A stretch of DNA of 64,000 nt, taken from NCBI GenBank assembly GCA_023703575.1, contig CP097969.1, positions 124,001 to 188,000 on the forward strand, in the 5' to 3' direction. The stretch comes from SAR86 cluster bacterium. GTDB taxonomy: Bacteria > Pseudomonadota > Gammaproteobacteria > Magnimaribacterales > Magnimaribacteraceae. Positions 23,259-32,444 of this stretch are shown one piece after another. A program made the translations under genes and the position numbers. The notes beneath the pieces are model-generated. The model was not told the origin of the DNA, made no database searches, and worked only from the letters and a program-made list of their open reading frames with translations. The stretch's first letter is position 1. Every line of letters begins with the position of its first letter.

Positions 23259-24389
23259 TCCCTGAGCTGCATGAGCAGCCAATTCTTTCTCAGATTGCTG
23301 GTCTATTTCCTTTGACGACTCTAGTGGTTTATTAAGTTCTGCCCAATCAATTTCAAATTCACTATCTGCATCCATATATGAAGTAAGGTTAAGCTTTTCA
23401 TAAAGCGGAAGTACTTTGTCAGTCAGAAGACCAATTCTTTTCAGGTTTGGCATAACTCTGCTGAATAAGAGATTTGTAAACATATCTTGTGTTTCATCAT
23501 TGATTATCATTTCTCTAATTTCTTCTTCACTTATATTAAACCACCTTGCGGGCAATTCAGTATTGATGATTCGATCTCTCATAACTACACAGGCTTCATA
23601 AGCAAACATTGCCCTATCTTCAACCTCTTCTTCTGAAAGAGTGCTTAAGAAATCTTCAAGATAATTCACTCCAAAGGTAACGTGTCTCGCTTCGTCTCTA
23701 ATGACATAATGCACCAGTTGTCTAAGCAAGGGGCAATTTGAAGTTTCTTTAGTTGTTTGAAAAGCTGCTAGCGCCAATCCTTCGATTATTATTTGCATGC
23801 CAATGAATTTAAGGTCCCATCTTGGATCCGAAAGTATTTTATCGATCAAGGATTTCAGATTTTTATTGATAGGATATTCAATTCCAGTTACTTCCTTTAA
23901 ATATCTAGCAAAAACTTCAACATGTCTCGCTTCATCAAAAGTTTGCGAAGCTGCATAAAGTTTAGCTTGGTAAGTTGGAGCACAAGATACTAGTTGTGAG
24001 GCAACTAATAATGCACCTTGCTCACCATGAAGAAATTGACTCAATGACCAGGCACTATCATGTCGCATATATTCTATTCGCTCATCTTCAGGTAATGCAG
24101 CAAGAGGGCCTTCCATTCTAGCTATCAGCTCCGCTTTCAGTGGAGGTTCATCTTTTTTTATGGCTTTCGACCAGTCTAGGTCAATAGAGCCATCCCAATT
24201 TAGTTTCTTACCTAATTCATATAATTTCTTTATACGGGTATCAGCATCAGTATAGTCCCAATTGTAGTGTCCAATTAAGGGTGTATTGAATATTTCGACG
24301 ACGTCTTCAATATTTTCTTCACTGAAACTTTCTGGCAGATCAAACTCTCTGGGATCTACAGGGGGATTTTCAACAACTTTTATTTTCAT
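23250..24389 (-). CDS. Ferritin-like di-iron protein, paralogue 1
   Basis: 379 residues with a complete four-helix di-iron ligand set in the order Glu123, Glu153-x-x-His156, Glu203, Glu233-x-x-His236, both ExxH motifs within DEARH. The 30-residue spacing of each Glu to its ExxH partner is like ribonucleotide reductase R2, acyl-ACP desaturases and N-oxygenases. I do not recognise a specific enzyme; an oxygenase, desaturase or oxidase is likely. It is 7 bp downstream of its paralogue and its 3' end overlaps the convergent subtilase gene by 9 bases. Confidence 0.78.
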   Translation of the reverse strand: MKIKVVENPPVDPREFDLPESFSEENIEDVVEIFNTPLIGHYNWDYTDADTRIKKLYELGKKLNWDGSIDLDWSKAIKKDEPPLKAELIARMEGPLAALPEDERIEYMRHDSAWSLSQFLHGEQGALLVASQLVSCAPTYQAKLYAASQTFDEARHVEVFARYLKEVTGIEYPINKNLKSLIDKILSDPRWDLKFIGMQIIIEGLALAAFQTTKETSNCPLLRQLVHYVIRDEARHVTFGVNYLEDFLSTLSEEEVEDRAMFAYEACVVMRDRIINTELPARWFNISEEEIREMIINDETQDMFTNLLFSRVMPNLKRIGLLTDKVLPLYEKLNLTSYMDADSEFEIDWAELNKPLESSKEIDQQSEKELAAHAAQGLF

Positions 24390-24396
24390 ATCGTAA

Positions 24397-25506
24397 TTAA
24401 GCAGTTTTGGAGGAATAATCTAGGGGTTGAGATAATTCATCCCAATCAATACTTCCATTATCCTCGAGATCTTGGAATTGTAGAATATCCATCTCTTCGT
24501 ATTTTTCTAACGTCTTATCTGTTAATAAACCTATTCTTTTTAGATTTGGCATGATCTTAGAAAATAATAGATTATTAAAAAGTCTTGATGTTTCAGATTG
24601 ATTCAGAACTTGCTGTGCCTCTTCAACATTCCATCCGTAATGTTTCATGACGTTATCAGATCCAAATCTATTTCTCATAACCACACATGCCTCATAAGCA
24701 AAATCGGCTCTATCTTCTTTCTCTTCATCAGATAATGTATCTACAAATTCTTCTAGATAATTCACACCAAATGTTACATGTCTAGCTTCATCTCTAATTA
24801 CTAGGTAAAAGAGGTCTTTGAGTAATGGGTCCATCGCAGCAGCTCTTTGTCTTTCAAATGCAGCGAGAGCAAGTCCTTCAATAATAATTTGCATTCCAAT
24901 GAATTTGAGATCCCATCTTGGATCAGAAAGTATTTTGTCTAGAAGCAATTTGAGTCCTGGCATAACTGGATAACTCCATCCAATTCTCTCTTGAAGGTAC
25001 TTATTAAAGACTTCAACATGGCGTGCCTCATCAAAAGTTTGGGAAGCTGCATAAAGCTTAGCATTATATGTAGGTGCGCATGAGACCAGCTGAGAAGCTA
25101 CTAGCAAAGCTCCTTGTTCGCCATGGACGATTTGACTCAAACTACTTGCTAATAAATGCCATGAACACTCAATTTTTTTTTCTTCAGGGAGATCATCATA
25201 AGGTTTGAAACCTTTGAGCTGTTGAAATTCAGGATTAGTTGCCCATTGAGTGTGAGGATAAGGGTCATTTGACCAATCTAGATCTAAAGTTGCATTCCAA
25301 TTTAATTTTTTACCGAGTTCATAAAGCTTTTTGAGGCGATTATCTGCATGAGTATAGTCCCAATTATAAGTCCCTGTTAAAGGCGTTTGAAAAATCTCAA
25401 CAATATCTTCTACATCTTTTGGTTCGAGTTTATTTTCAAGATCATCGTCATGATTATCAAAGTACCTGATATCTGATGGACAGTTTTCAACTTTTGTTAT
25501 TCGCAT
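24397..25506 (-). CDS. Ferritin-like di-iron protein, paralogue 2
   Basis: 369 residues, clearly homologous to the following gene. The shared blocks are HGEQGALLVASQLVSCAPTY, QTFDEARHVEVF, SDPRWDLKFIGMQIIIEG and IRDEARHVTFGVNYLE. Ligands are Glu130, Glu160-x-x-His163, Glu210 and Glu240-x-x-His243, all conserved, so both copies should bind two irons. The N-terminal ~110 residues and the C-terminus differ most. The pair may form a heterodimer. It lies 81 bp after the CobT-like gene, with a possible promoter of its own (TTGTTT, 16 bp, TATAAA) in that gap. Confidence 0.78.
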   Translation of the reverse strand: MRITKVENCPSDIRYFDNHDDDLENKLEPKDVEDIVEIFQTPLTGTYNWDYTHADNRLKKLYELGKKLNWNATLDLDWSNDPYPHTQWATNPEFQQLKGFKPYDDLPEEKKIECSWHLLASSLSQIVHGEQGALLVASQLVSCAPTYNAKLYAASQTFDEARHVEVFNKYLQERIGWSYPVMPGLKLLLDKILSDPRWDLKFIGMQIIIEGLALAAFERQRAAAMDPLLKDLFYLVIRDEARHVTFGVNYLEEFVDTLSDEEKEDRADFAYEACVVMRNRFGSDNVMKHYGWNVEEAQQVLNQSETSRLFNNLLFSKIMPNLKRIGLLTDKTLEKYEEMDILQFQDLEDNGSIDWDELSQPLDYSSKTA

Positions 25507-25587
25507 TTTTATTCCCTAAAATTTTATATAGTTTACATCAAATCAAACAAAACTGCTTTTATTGCAACACATGAAAAGTAAAATTCT

Positions 25588-27345
25588 TTAATCTACTTTA
25601 AAAAGATCTGTCAACTGTTCTAACATTGCTCCGCCAAGCTCTTCAGCCCTATGAATGGTTACAGCATTTTTATAGTAACGAGTTACGTCATGACCAATAC
25701 CGATTGCTATTAAATTAATATCTGATTTTGTTTCGATAGAATGTATTACTTGTCTTAAATGAAGATCTAAGAAATTAGTTGGATTAGTTGATAAGGTGCT
25801 ATCGTCTACCGGAGCTCCATCAGAAATCACCATGAGTATCTTTCTCTGTTCAGTTCTTCTTGCGAGTCTATCATGTGCCCAAATTAGCGCCTCTCCATCA
25901 ACATTTTCTTTTAGTAAACCTTCCCTTAGCATTAATCCAAAGTTTTTTTGTCCTCTTCTCCACGGTGTATCAGCCGATTTGAAAATAATATGTCTTATAT
26001 CATTTAACCTTCCTGGATTTTCTGGCTTACCATTTTCCATCCACAATTTTCTACTCTCTCCTCCCTTCCACTGCTTAGTTGTGAAGCCTAAAACCTCAGT
26101 CTTTACGTTACAACGCTCTAGAGTAGTGCTTATTATGTCGGCACAAATTGCCGCTACTGTCATGGATCTACCTCTCATTGAACCCGAACTGTCTACCAGA
26201 AGAGAAACGCTAGTATCTCGGAATTCAGTATCCTTCTCTATTTTGTAAGTTAAGGGGGTAAGAGGATCGGTAATAATTTTATGTAAACGTGCTGAGTCTA
26301 ACATTCCTTCTTCTTTATTAAATTCCCAAGATCTATTTTGTTGAGCCATTAAAAATCTTTGTAATCTGTGAGCTAGTTTAGAGATTGTAGTCTTACTAGG
26401 ACCCATAAGTTGATCAAGATGTTTTCTAAGTCTCTGTAGCTCTTCAGGGCTACATAAATCCTCTGCCTTAATTTCTTCATCAAAATTTCTTGTATAGACT
26501 TTATATGAGAATGTTGAAGTCTGACCTACAAGAGATTCAAGCCATGATTGATTAGTCATGATCTCCTGATTTTCATCTACAATTGCATCTTCATCTATGT
26601 CCCCAGAATCCGCATCTGTCTCTTCATCACCTTCTTGGTTATCTAGTTCTGGTGAACTCTCAGATTCCTGTGATTCTTCATCTTCTCCGCTTTCAGAAGC
26701 TGATTCTTCTTCTTGTTCATTCTCATCTTCTAAATCACTTTCTTCTTGTTCACTTTCTTCTTGATCAATATTTAGATTATTTAAAAAGTCTTCAGCAATC
26801 TCTTGAAATTTAGATTGATCATTCAGTGATTCTTTTAATTTATCTTTCAACTCTGTTTCTTGATTATCAAAAACCTTACCCCAATATTTCAGAAATAAAC
26901 TGGAACTATTTGATTCAATATTTGGAAGGCACAAATTTCTTAGCCAAGTTTCTAGAGCAATTTCTAGATGATCTTCGTGATTTTCAAAGCTTTCATATAA
27001 TTTACATTTATCATCAAATTTGGATTTGATGTTTGTTGCTATACCTGGATAGTTAATCGACCCAAGTATTTCTACCCGTGAGTCCTCCATGACTTTAATT
27101 AGAGAACTTACTTTTTCGTTGCTTGCGGTAATTCTGACCGATTTATCTCTATATTTTTCTACACAAGCAAGTGAATCAGCTTTTCCTCTGTAAGCTGATA
27201 ACTCTTTAAGAGTTTTAGGTGGATGAGGCAGTGAAGAGCCCATTCCTCCAAGATTAATTTCTAATTCTTTGTTGCCTGATATTGCTCTAGTCGCTGCTGT
27301 AACGGCTTCTTTTATGGTCTCTGACTGAGAGCTTTTTGATGCCAT
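25588..27345 (-). CDS. CobT-like VWA-domain protein
   Basis: 585 residues resembling the CobT subunit of aerobic cobaltochelatase. The N-terminal CobT domain is followed by an extremely acidic linker (residues ~194-262, mostly Glu/Asp/Ser). A C-terminal von Willebrand A domain carries the MIDAS motif DSSGS (Asp385) and the VISDGAP segment. CobT works with the AAA+ CobS and the chelatase CobN. The CobS-like gene is 9 bp upstream, but no CobN or cobalamin genes are in the window. Orphan CobS/CobT pairs may act as MoxR/VWA-type chaperones for other metalloproteins. Confidence 0.85.
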   Translation of the reverse strand: MASKSSQSETIKEAVTAATRAISGNKELEINLGGMGSSLPHPPKTLKELSAYRGKADSLACVEKYRDKSVRITASNEKVSSLIKVMEDSRVEILGSINYPGIATNIKSKFDDKCKLYESFENHEDHLEIALETWLRNLCLPNIESNSSSLFLKYWGKVFDNQETELKDKLKESLNDQSKFQEIAEDFLNNLNIDQEESEQEESDLEDENEQEEESASESGEDEESQESESSPELDNQEGDEETDADSGDIDEDAIVDENQEIMTNQSWLESLVGQTSTFSYKVYTRNFDEEIKAEDLCSPEELQRLRKHLDQLMGPSKTTISKLAHRLQRFLMAQQNRSWEFNKEEGMLDSARLHKIITDPLTPLTYKIEKDTEFRDTSVSLLVDSSGSMRGRSMTVAAICADIISTTLERCNVKTEVLGFTTKQWKGGESRKLWMENGKPENPGRLNDIRHIIFKSADTPWRRGQKNFGLMLREGLLKENVDGEALIWAHDRLARRTEQRKILMVISDGAPVDDSTLSTNPTNFLDLHLRQVIHSIETKSDINLIAIGIGHDVTRYYKNAVTIHRAEELGGAMLEQLTDLFKVD

Positions 27346-27354
27346 GTTGGCTAC

Positions 27355-28338
27355 TTAAACCTTTTCTATTTCTTCAGCAATAGAATCTGCGGTTTCAGAA
27401 TCAAAACACCTTTGGTAGTATTCTGCAATTATAACCCTCTCGGTTTCATCACATTTATTAAGAAAGGTTATTTCAAAGGACTTATTAAGATCACTAAAGA
27501 TTTTAAAATTTTCTGCCCAACTAATTACTGTCCTTGGAGACATTAAAGTTGATATATCTCCATTTGCAAAACCTTGCCTAGACAGATTAGCTACAGAAAT
27601 CATATTTCTTCCAACCTCTAGACCTTCTTTATTATCCAGACTAGGTACTTTTGATAGAACAACCTTTAATTCTAGTTCCGGATCAAGGTAATTTAGGGTT
27701 GAAACGATATGCCATCTGTCCATCTGCCCCTGATTTATCTGTTGTGTTCCATGATAAAGACCTGATGTATCACCCAAGCCTACGGTGTTTGCTGTTGCAA
27801 ATAATCTAAATCCAGGATGGGGAGAGATAACTTTATTTTGATCTAGTAAAGTTAATTTACCCTCTACTTCTAAAACTCTTTGTATAACAAACATTACATC
27901 AGGTCGTCCTGCATCATATTCATCGAAAACTAGTGCAGTTGGCGTTTGAAGAGCCCATGGAAGAATACCTTCTTTAAATTCAGTTATCTGTTTTCCATCT
28001 TTTAAGGTTATTGCATCTTTGCCTAGTAAATCAATTCTGCTTATATGGCTGTCTAAATTTACTCTGATACATGGCCAATTCAGCCTGGCAGCTACTTGCT
28101 CAATGTGAGTTGATTTACCTGATCCATGATAACCTTGAATCATTACTCTTCGGTTATGAGAAAACCCTGCAAGTATCGCTAAAGTAGTATTTTTATCGAA
28201 TTTATAAGATTCATCGATACTAGGAACGTATTCATTTGATTCTTTAAAGGCCATTACCTTAAGATCAATATCTATATCAAATGTTTCTCTTACATCTATT
28301 TCTAGATCCGGTATTTCTTTATCGGTTTTTTTATTCAT
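27355..28338 (-). CDS. CobS-like AAA+ ATPase
   Basis: 327 residues; a MoxR-type AAA+ ATPase of the CobS branch. Walker A GYHGSGKST is at residues 69-77, Walker B ALVFDEYD at about 135-142, and the family signature NLDSHISRIDLLGKDAI lies between them. Sensor region ATANTVGLGDTSGLYHGT follows, as in CobS. It is the first gene of a minus-strand series CobS, CobT, two di-iron proteins. It is divergent from cysE with ~80 bp between starts. In CobNST the ATPase drives metal insertion; here the client is unknown. Confidence 0.87.
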   Translation of the reverse strand: MNKKTDKEIPDLEIDVRETFDIDIDLKVMAFKESNEYVPSIDESYKFDKNTTLAILAGFSHNRRVMIQGYHGSGKSTHIEQVAARLNWPCIRVNLDSHISRIDLLGKDAITLKDGKQITEFKEGILPWALQTPTALVFDEYDAGRPDVMFVIQRVLEVEGKLTLLDQNKVISPHPGFRLFATANTVGLGDTSGLYHGTQQINQGQMDRWHIVSTLNYLDPELELKVVLSKVPSLDNKEGLEVGRNMISVANLSRQGFANGDISTLMSPRTVISWAENFKIFSDLNKSFEITFLNKCDETERVIIAEYYQRCFDSETADSIAEEIEKV

Positions 28339-28347
28339 GTTTAATTA

Positions 28348-28353
28348 ATTATA
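28348..28353 (-). promoter_or_regulatory. -10 element of the cobS-like gene, candidate leaderless start
   Basis: TATAAT on the minus strand ends 9 bases before the ATG. The intervening TAATTAAAC has no Shine-Dalgarno. The -35 region is not recognisable. Confidence 0.45.
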
Positions 28354-28406
28354 GGGAGGCGCCCATTATCCTGATTTGAACCGTTTCAGCAATACTTAGG
28401 CTGAAG

Positions 28407-28412
28407 TACAAT
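28407..28412 (+). promoter_or_regulatory. -10 element of cysE, candidate leaderless start
   Basis: TACAAT ends exactly 6 bases before the cysE ATG, so the expected transcription start is at or next to the A of the start codon. A weak TTTCAG lies 17 bp upstream. Confidence 0.45.
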
Positions 28413-28418
28413 AGTCAT

Positions 28419-29207
28419 ATGAAAGATAAGGAATCCATAGAAAATATTTGGAACACGATTCAAGATGAGACGCAAAAGAGAGTTAAAGCAGAACCTGTAC
28501 TAGCAAGTTTTTTTCATACGACCATATTAGAGCATAGCTCCTTTTCTGCAGCGATTGCAGATCTAATTGCAAATGATCTTGGAAGCAGTTCAGTCCAACC
28601 TATGATGCTTAGAAGCGTAATTAAGGATGCAATTAATTCAGGTGAAGAAATTCTTGAAGGAACTATGACAGATCTTATTGCAGCAAAGGAGAAAGATCCT
28701 TCCTGCAAATATCTGTCTGAGCCACTGCTGTTTTTTAAGGGATTTAAGTCTTTGCAATCCCACAGAGTGGCTAGCTGGTTGTGGGAAAATTCACGACATA
28801 CTCTAGCTCATTATTTTCAAAGCAGAACTTCTGAAGTTTATGGAGTTGATATACACCCAGCAGCTAAATTAGGTAAGGGAATAATGATAGATCATGGTAC
28901 TGGAGTTGTTATAGGAGAAACCTCTGTGATTAAGGATAATGTCTCAATTTTCCAAGGGGTCACTTTAGGAGGCACTGGTAAAGAAACAGGAGATAGACAT
29001 CCCAAGGTAATGGAAGGCGTTCTTTTGAGTGCCTCTTCTACAGTGTTAGGAAATGTAAAGATTGGGCGTAATGCTAAAATAGCTGCAGGGAGTGTCGTCC
29101 TCGAGGACGTGAAGGAGGGCACAACAGTTGCAGGTGTTCCGGCAAAAGAGGTAAGTCAAGCGGTAGATAATGTACCTGCAGATGACATCGATCATTTAAT
29201 CGAATAG
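28419..29207 (+). CDS. cysE: Serine O-acetyltransferase
   Basis: Acetylates L-serine to O-acetylserine, the committed step of cysteine synthesis. An N-terminal alpha-helical domain is followed by a left-handed beta-helix of hexapeptide repeats (residues ~150-240). Signature residues are seen in GVDIHPAAKLGKGIMIDHGTGVVIGE and GGTGKETGDRHPKV. 262 residues is normal for the long, CysE-type enzyme. It stands alone between the divergent CobS-like gene and an enoyl-CoA hydratase 9 bp downstream, with which it may be cotranscribed. Confidence 0.95.
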   Translation: MKDKESIENIWNTIQDETQKRVKAEPVLASFFHTTILEHSSFSAAIADLIANDLGSSSVQPMMLRSVIKDAINSGEEILEGTMTDLIAAKEKDPSCKYLSEPLLFFKGFKSLQSHRVASWLWENSRHTLAHYFQSRTSEVYGVDIHPAAKLGKGIMIDHGTGVVIGETSVIKDNVSIFQGVTLGGTGKETGDRHPKVMEGVLLSASSTVLGNVKIGRNAKIAAGSVVLEDVKEGTTVAGVPAKEVSQAVDNVPADDIDHLIE

Positions 29208-29216
29208 GAAGCATGT

Positions 29217-30098
29217 ATGAAATATGAAACTATAAAATATGAAGTAGAGAGCAACATTTTGACTCTCACCTTGAACCGTCCTGAAAAACTAAATGCTTTT
29301 ACAGGTCAGATGATGGATGAATTAATATCTGCATTTGATGAAGCAGGGAGAGATGACGATGTAAGAGTGATAATTGTTACTGGTGAAGGCAGAGGATTTT
29401 GTGCAGGAGCTGATCTATCTTCTGGATCTAATACTTTTAATAGAGATGTTAGAAATAATAAGGGTGATGAGATCGATCACAAAAAAAATCCAGAATGGAT
29501 GAGGGACGGTGGTGGAAGGACTACTTTATCAATATTTGACTGTCCAAAACCTATCATAGCTGCAATTAATGGCCCCGCTGTTGGAGTAGGTGTGACCATG
29601 ACTTTACCAATGGATATAAGGCTTGCTAGTGAGGATGCTAAGTTTGGATTTGTTTTTGCTAGAAGAGGTTTAGTGCCTGAGGCTGCTTCAAGTTGGTTTC
29701 TGCCACGCTTAGTAGGCATAAGCAAAGCATTAGAATGGACATACTCTGGTAAGGTTTTTAGTGCTTTAGAGGCTAAACAAGGAGGCTTAGTCCGTTCTAT
29801 CCATAGTCCTGATGAACTTCTTGAAGAAGCGAGGTCGATAGCAAATGAAATTATTCATAATACTTCATCGATATCAGTTTCTCTAACAAGACAGATGTTA
29901 TGGAAGATGTTAGGAGCAGACCATCCTATGGAGGCTCACAAAGTTGATTCAAGGTTTATATATGAATTAGGTAGAGGAGATGATGCTAAAGAAGGTGTCA
30001 ACTCTTTTCTTGAAAAGAGATCACCTAACTTCCCCAACAAAGTTTCTAAAGATATGCCAGAACATTACCCTTGGTGGGAAGAAAAGAAATTTACTTAG
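29217..30098 (+). CDS. Enoyl-CoA hydratase/isomerase family protein
   Basis: A crotonase-fold enzyme acting on acyl-CoA thioesters. The oxyanion-hole segments are visible as RGFCAGADLS and INGPAVGVGVTMTLPMDIRLAS. The catalytic region EAASSWFLPRLVG keeps a glutamate (FARRGLVPEAASSW) at the general-acid/base position of isomerase/hydratase members. 293 residues is at the upper end of the family. It precedes tesB by one base, so both probably belong to a fatty-acid or branched acyl-CoA operon. Exact substrate unknown. Confidence 0.85.
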   Translation: MKYETIKYEVESNILTLTLNRPEKLNAFTGQMMDELISAFDEAGRDDDVRVIIVTGEGRGFCAGADLSSGSNTFNRDVRNNKGDEIDHKKNPEWMRDGGGRTTLSIFDCPKPIIAAINGPAVGVGVTMTLPMDIRLASEDAKFGFVFARRGLVPEAASSWFLPRLVGISKALEWTYSGKVFSALEAKQGGLVRSIHSPDELLEEARSIANEIIHNTSSISVSLTRQMLWKMLGADHPMEAHKVDSRFIYELGRGDDAKEGVNSFLEKRSPNFPNKVSKDMPEHYPWWEEKKFT

Positions 30099-30099
30099 T

Positions 30100-30969
30100 A
30101 TGCAAAAAAAAGCCTTAAAAAAATTAATAAAGTTATTAGATCTTGAGACCTTAGAAGAGAACCTTTTTAGGGGCCAAAGTGAGAACATAGGTGGCCCCAG
30201 AGTTTTTGGTGGCCAAGTAATCGGACAGGCACTGACGGCCGCAGCCAGAACAGTACCTGAGAAGAGATATACTCACTCTTTGCATGCTTATTTTCTTCGT
30301 CCGGGTGATATGGAGTATCCAATTATCTATGATGTGGAAAGAACACGTGATGGAGGAAGTTTTACAACGCGACGTGTAGTAGCTATCCAGAAAGGTGAAC
30401 CTATATTTGATATGGCATTGTCTTTTCATAAAAAAGAGAAGGGTCCATCTCATCAAATAAACATGGAAGATATTCCCGGTCCAAAAGAATGTGTCAGTGA
30501 ATTAGAGATCAAAAAGAAAATGATCGATAAAGTACCAGCTAAGTATAGAGATTTCTTTCTTAGGGAAAAGCCAATTGAAATGAGACATTTGCCGGGTGAA
30601 AGTATGTTTGATGAACCAAAAAATAAACTTCCCTATAAACATGTATGGATGAAAGCAGTTGGAAAACTTCCAGATGATGCTTTGCAACACCAAGCTATAT
30701 TGGCATATGCATCTGATATGGGACTTCTTAGCACTTCCATGAATCCACATAAACTTAGCTTTGCTAAAGGTAATGTAATGAGCGCAAGCTTAGACCATGC
30801 TATGTGGTTTCACCGACCTTTTAGAGCTGATGAATGGATGTTGTATTCCACTGATAGCCCGAGCGCAAGCAATGCAAGAGGTTTCAATAGAGGAAGTGTT
30901 TATACTGAAAAAGGCATTTTGGTTGCTTCAGCGGTTCAAGAAGGTCTAATGCGAGTTGTGAAGAAGTAG
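30100..30969 (+). CDS. tesB: Acyl-CoA thioesterase II
   Basis: Hydrolyses acyl-CoA to free fatty acid and CoA. The double hot-dog fold is indicated by GGPRVFGGQVIGQALTAAARTV in the first half and AYASDMGLLSTSMNPH plus SLDHAMWFHRPFRADEWMLY in the second, both family hallmarks. The ATG directly after the preceding stop gives 289 residues, matching E. coli TesB (286). An in-frame start 120 bases upstream would lie inside the hydratase gene and add a tail with no family match, so I reject it. Confidence 0.94.
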   Translation: MQKKALKKLIKLLDLETLEENLFRGQSENIGGPRVFGGQVIGQALTAAARTVPEKRYTHSLHAYFLRPGDMEYPIIYDVERTRDGGSFTTRRVVAIQKGEPIFDMALSFHKKEKGPSHQINMEDIPGPKECVSELEIKKKMIDKVPAKYRDFFLREKPIEMRHLPGESMFDEPKNKLPYKHVWMKAVGKLPDDALQHQAILAYASDMGLLSTSMNPHKLSFAKGNVMSASLDHAMWFHRPFRADEWMLYSTDSPSASNARGFNRGSVYTEKGILVASAVQEGLMRVVKK

Positions 30970-30992
30970 TATTTCTCCGAAAGAGCAGACTT

Positions 30993-32444
30993 TTACTTAA
31001 GCGTTGTAGACCCCATTAGATGTCGATCAATTTCTCGAGCTGCGGCCCTGCCTTCATTTATTGCCCAAACTACCAGAGATTGTCCTCTTCTACAGTCGCC
31101 GGCAGCAAATACTTTTGGATTAGATGTTTGGTGAACATTATGTTCAGCTTTGTAATTAGATCTTTCATCTAGCTGGATATCTAAATTGTGTACCGAATAT
31201 TCCTCTGGACCTAGAAACCCCATAGCAAGCAGAATTAGATCCGCTTCCCATTCTTTTTCAGTACCTGGGATTTCTTGAAAATTTTTATCAACTTCAACAG
31301 TCTTGATTCCTATTAGTGTTCCATCTTTATTTCTTAAGAATTCTTTCCCTGATATTGAATAGACTCTGGGATCATCACCATATATCTCTTTAGATTCTTC
31401 ATGGCCGTAATCAACCTTATATATTCTTGGGAACAAAGGCCAAGGATTATTATCTGCTCGTTCTTTCGGAGGTTCAGGCATGATTTCAAAATTTATTAAA
31501 GATTTACATCCATGTCTCAAAGAAGTCCCTATACAGTCCGTACCTGTGTCTCCACCACCTATTACAATGACATTTTTATCTTTTGCAGATATGAAATTGC
31601 CATCATCATGTTCGGAGTCTAATAAACTCTTAGTATTCTTTCGCAAGAAATCCATTGCAAAGTGAACTCCGGCACCTTCTCTTTCTGGAATGGGCAAATC
31701 TCTTGGATTAGTAGCTCCAGTTGCCATTAAGACGATGTCATTTGACTCATCAAGCTCTTTGACACTGACAGAGTTTTCTCCTTTTCCTCCCACGTCTGCA
31801 TTTGTAAAGAACTCTATGCCCTCCATTTCCATTATTTCTAGTCTTTGATCGATTATAGATTTATCAAGCTTCATATTAGGAATGCCATACATCATGAGAC
31901 CGCCTATACGATCTGCTCTTTCATAAACTTTTACATTATGACCAACACTATTGAGTTGTTGAGCCGCAGATAGTCCTGCGGGGCCTGAACCAACTATAGC
32001 AACTGACTTTCCAGTTCTATTTTGGGGAATTTGTGGTTTTAGCCAACCGTTTTGAAAACCCTTATCTGCTATAGCAAATTCTAAATTCTTAATTGCTACA
32101 GGACTTTCTGTAATACCCAGAACACATGCCCCTTCGCAAACAGCTGGACAAACTCTTCCAGTAACTTCGGGAAAATTATTTGTTAACATTAATTTATCAA
32201 AGGCTTCTTCCCATTTGTTTTGATAGACAAGGTCATTCCACTCTGGAATGAGGTTATAAACAGGACACCCTTCACCGGATTGGCAAAAAGGAACCCCACA
32301 ATCCATGCATCTAGCACCTTGAACGGCAAGCTTTTCATCATCATGATCGGTATAGATTTCTTTAAAATCTAAGACCCTTTCTTTTGCTGGACGGTAAGGC
32401 TCTACCGCCCTAGAGAATTCTTTAAATCCAGTAGTTTTACCCAT
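30993..32444 (-). CDS. gltD: Glutamate synthase small (beta) subunit
   Basis: Supplies electrons from NADPH to the large subunit. N-terminal cysteines for the Fe-S centres lie in [15 protein letters not shown] and [13 protein letters not shown]. The FAD loop is [17 protein letters not shown] and the NADPH loop [13 protein letters not shown]. 483 residues is standard. Its start overlaps the end of gltB by 8 bases, giving translational coupling and fixed stoichiometry. The 3' end faces tesB across 23 bp with no obvious hairpin. Confidence 0.97.
   Translation of the reverse strand: MGKTTGFKEFSRAVEPYRPAKERVLDFKEIYTDHDDEKLAVQGARCMDCGVPFCQSGEGCPVYNLIPEWNDLVYQNKWEEAFDKLMLTNNFPEVTGRVCPAVCEGACVLGITESPVAIKNLEFAIADKGFQNGWLKPQIPQNRTGKSVAIVGSGPAGLSAAQQLNSVGHNVKVYERADRIGGLMMYGIPNMKLDKSIIDQRLEIMEMEGIEFFTNADVGGKGENSVSVKELDESNDIVLMATGATNPRDLPIPEREGAGVHFAMDFLRKNTKSLLDSEHDDGNFISAKDKNVIVIGGGDTGTDCIGTSLRHGCKSLINFEIMPEPPKERADNNPWPLFPRIYKVDYGHEESKEIYGDDPRVYSISGKEFLRNKDGTLIGIKTVEVDKNFQEIPGTEKEWEADLILLAMGFLGPEEYSVHNLDIQLDERSNYKAEHNVHQTSNPKVFAAGDCRRGQSLVVWAINEGRAAAREIDRHLMGSTTLK

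Noticed and set aside
26580-26800. Low-complexity acidic tract as a frameshifted region of the CobT-like gene
   Set aside because: Reading frame stays open, and an acidic linker between the CobT and VWA regions is normal for the family.
25588-28338. CobS/CobT as evidence for cobalamin synthesis
   Set aside because: No CobN or other cob gene is present here; the pair alone does not show B12 synthesis.
29980-30099. N-terminal extension of tesB
   Set aside because: It would be encoded within the 3' part of the enoyl-CoA hydratase gene in another frame and adds 40 residues with no family match.
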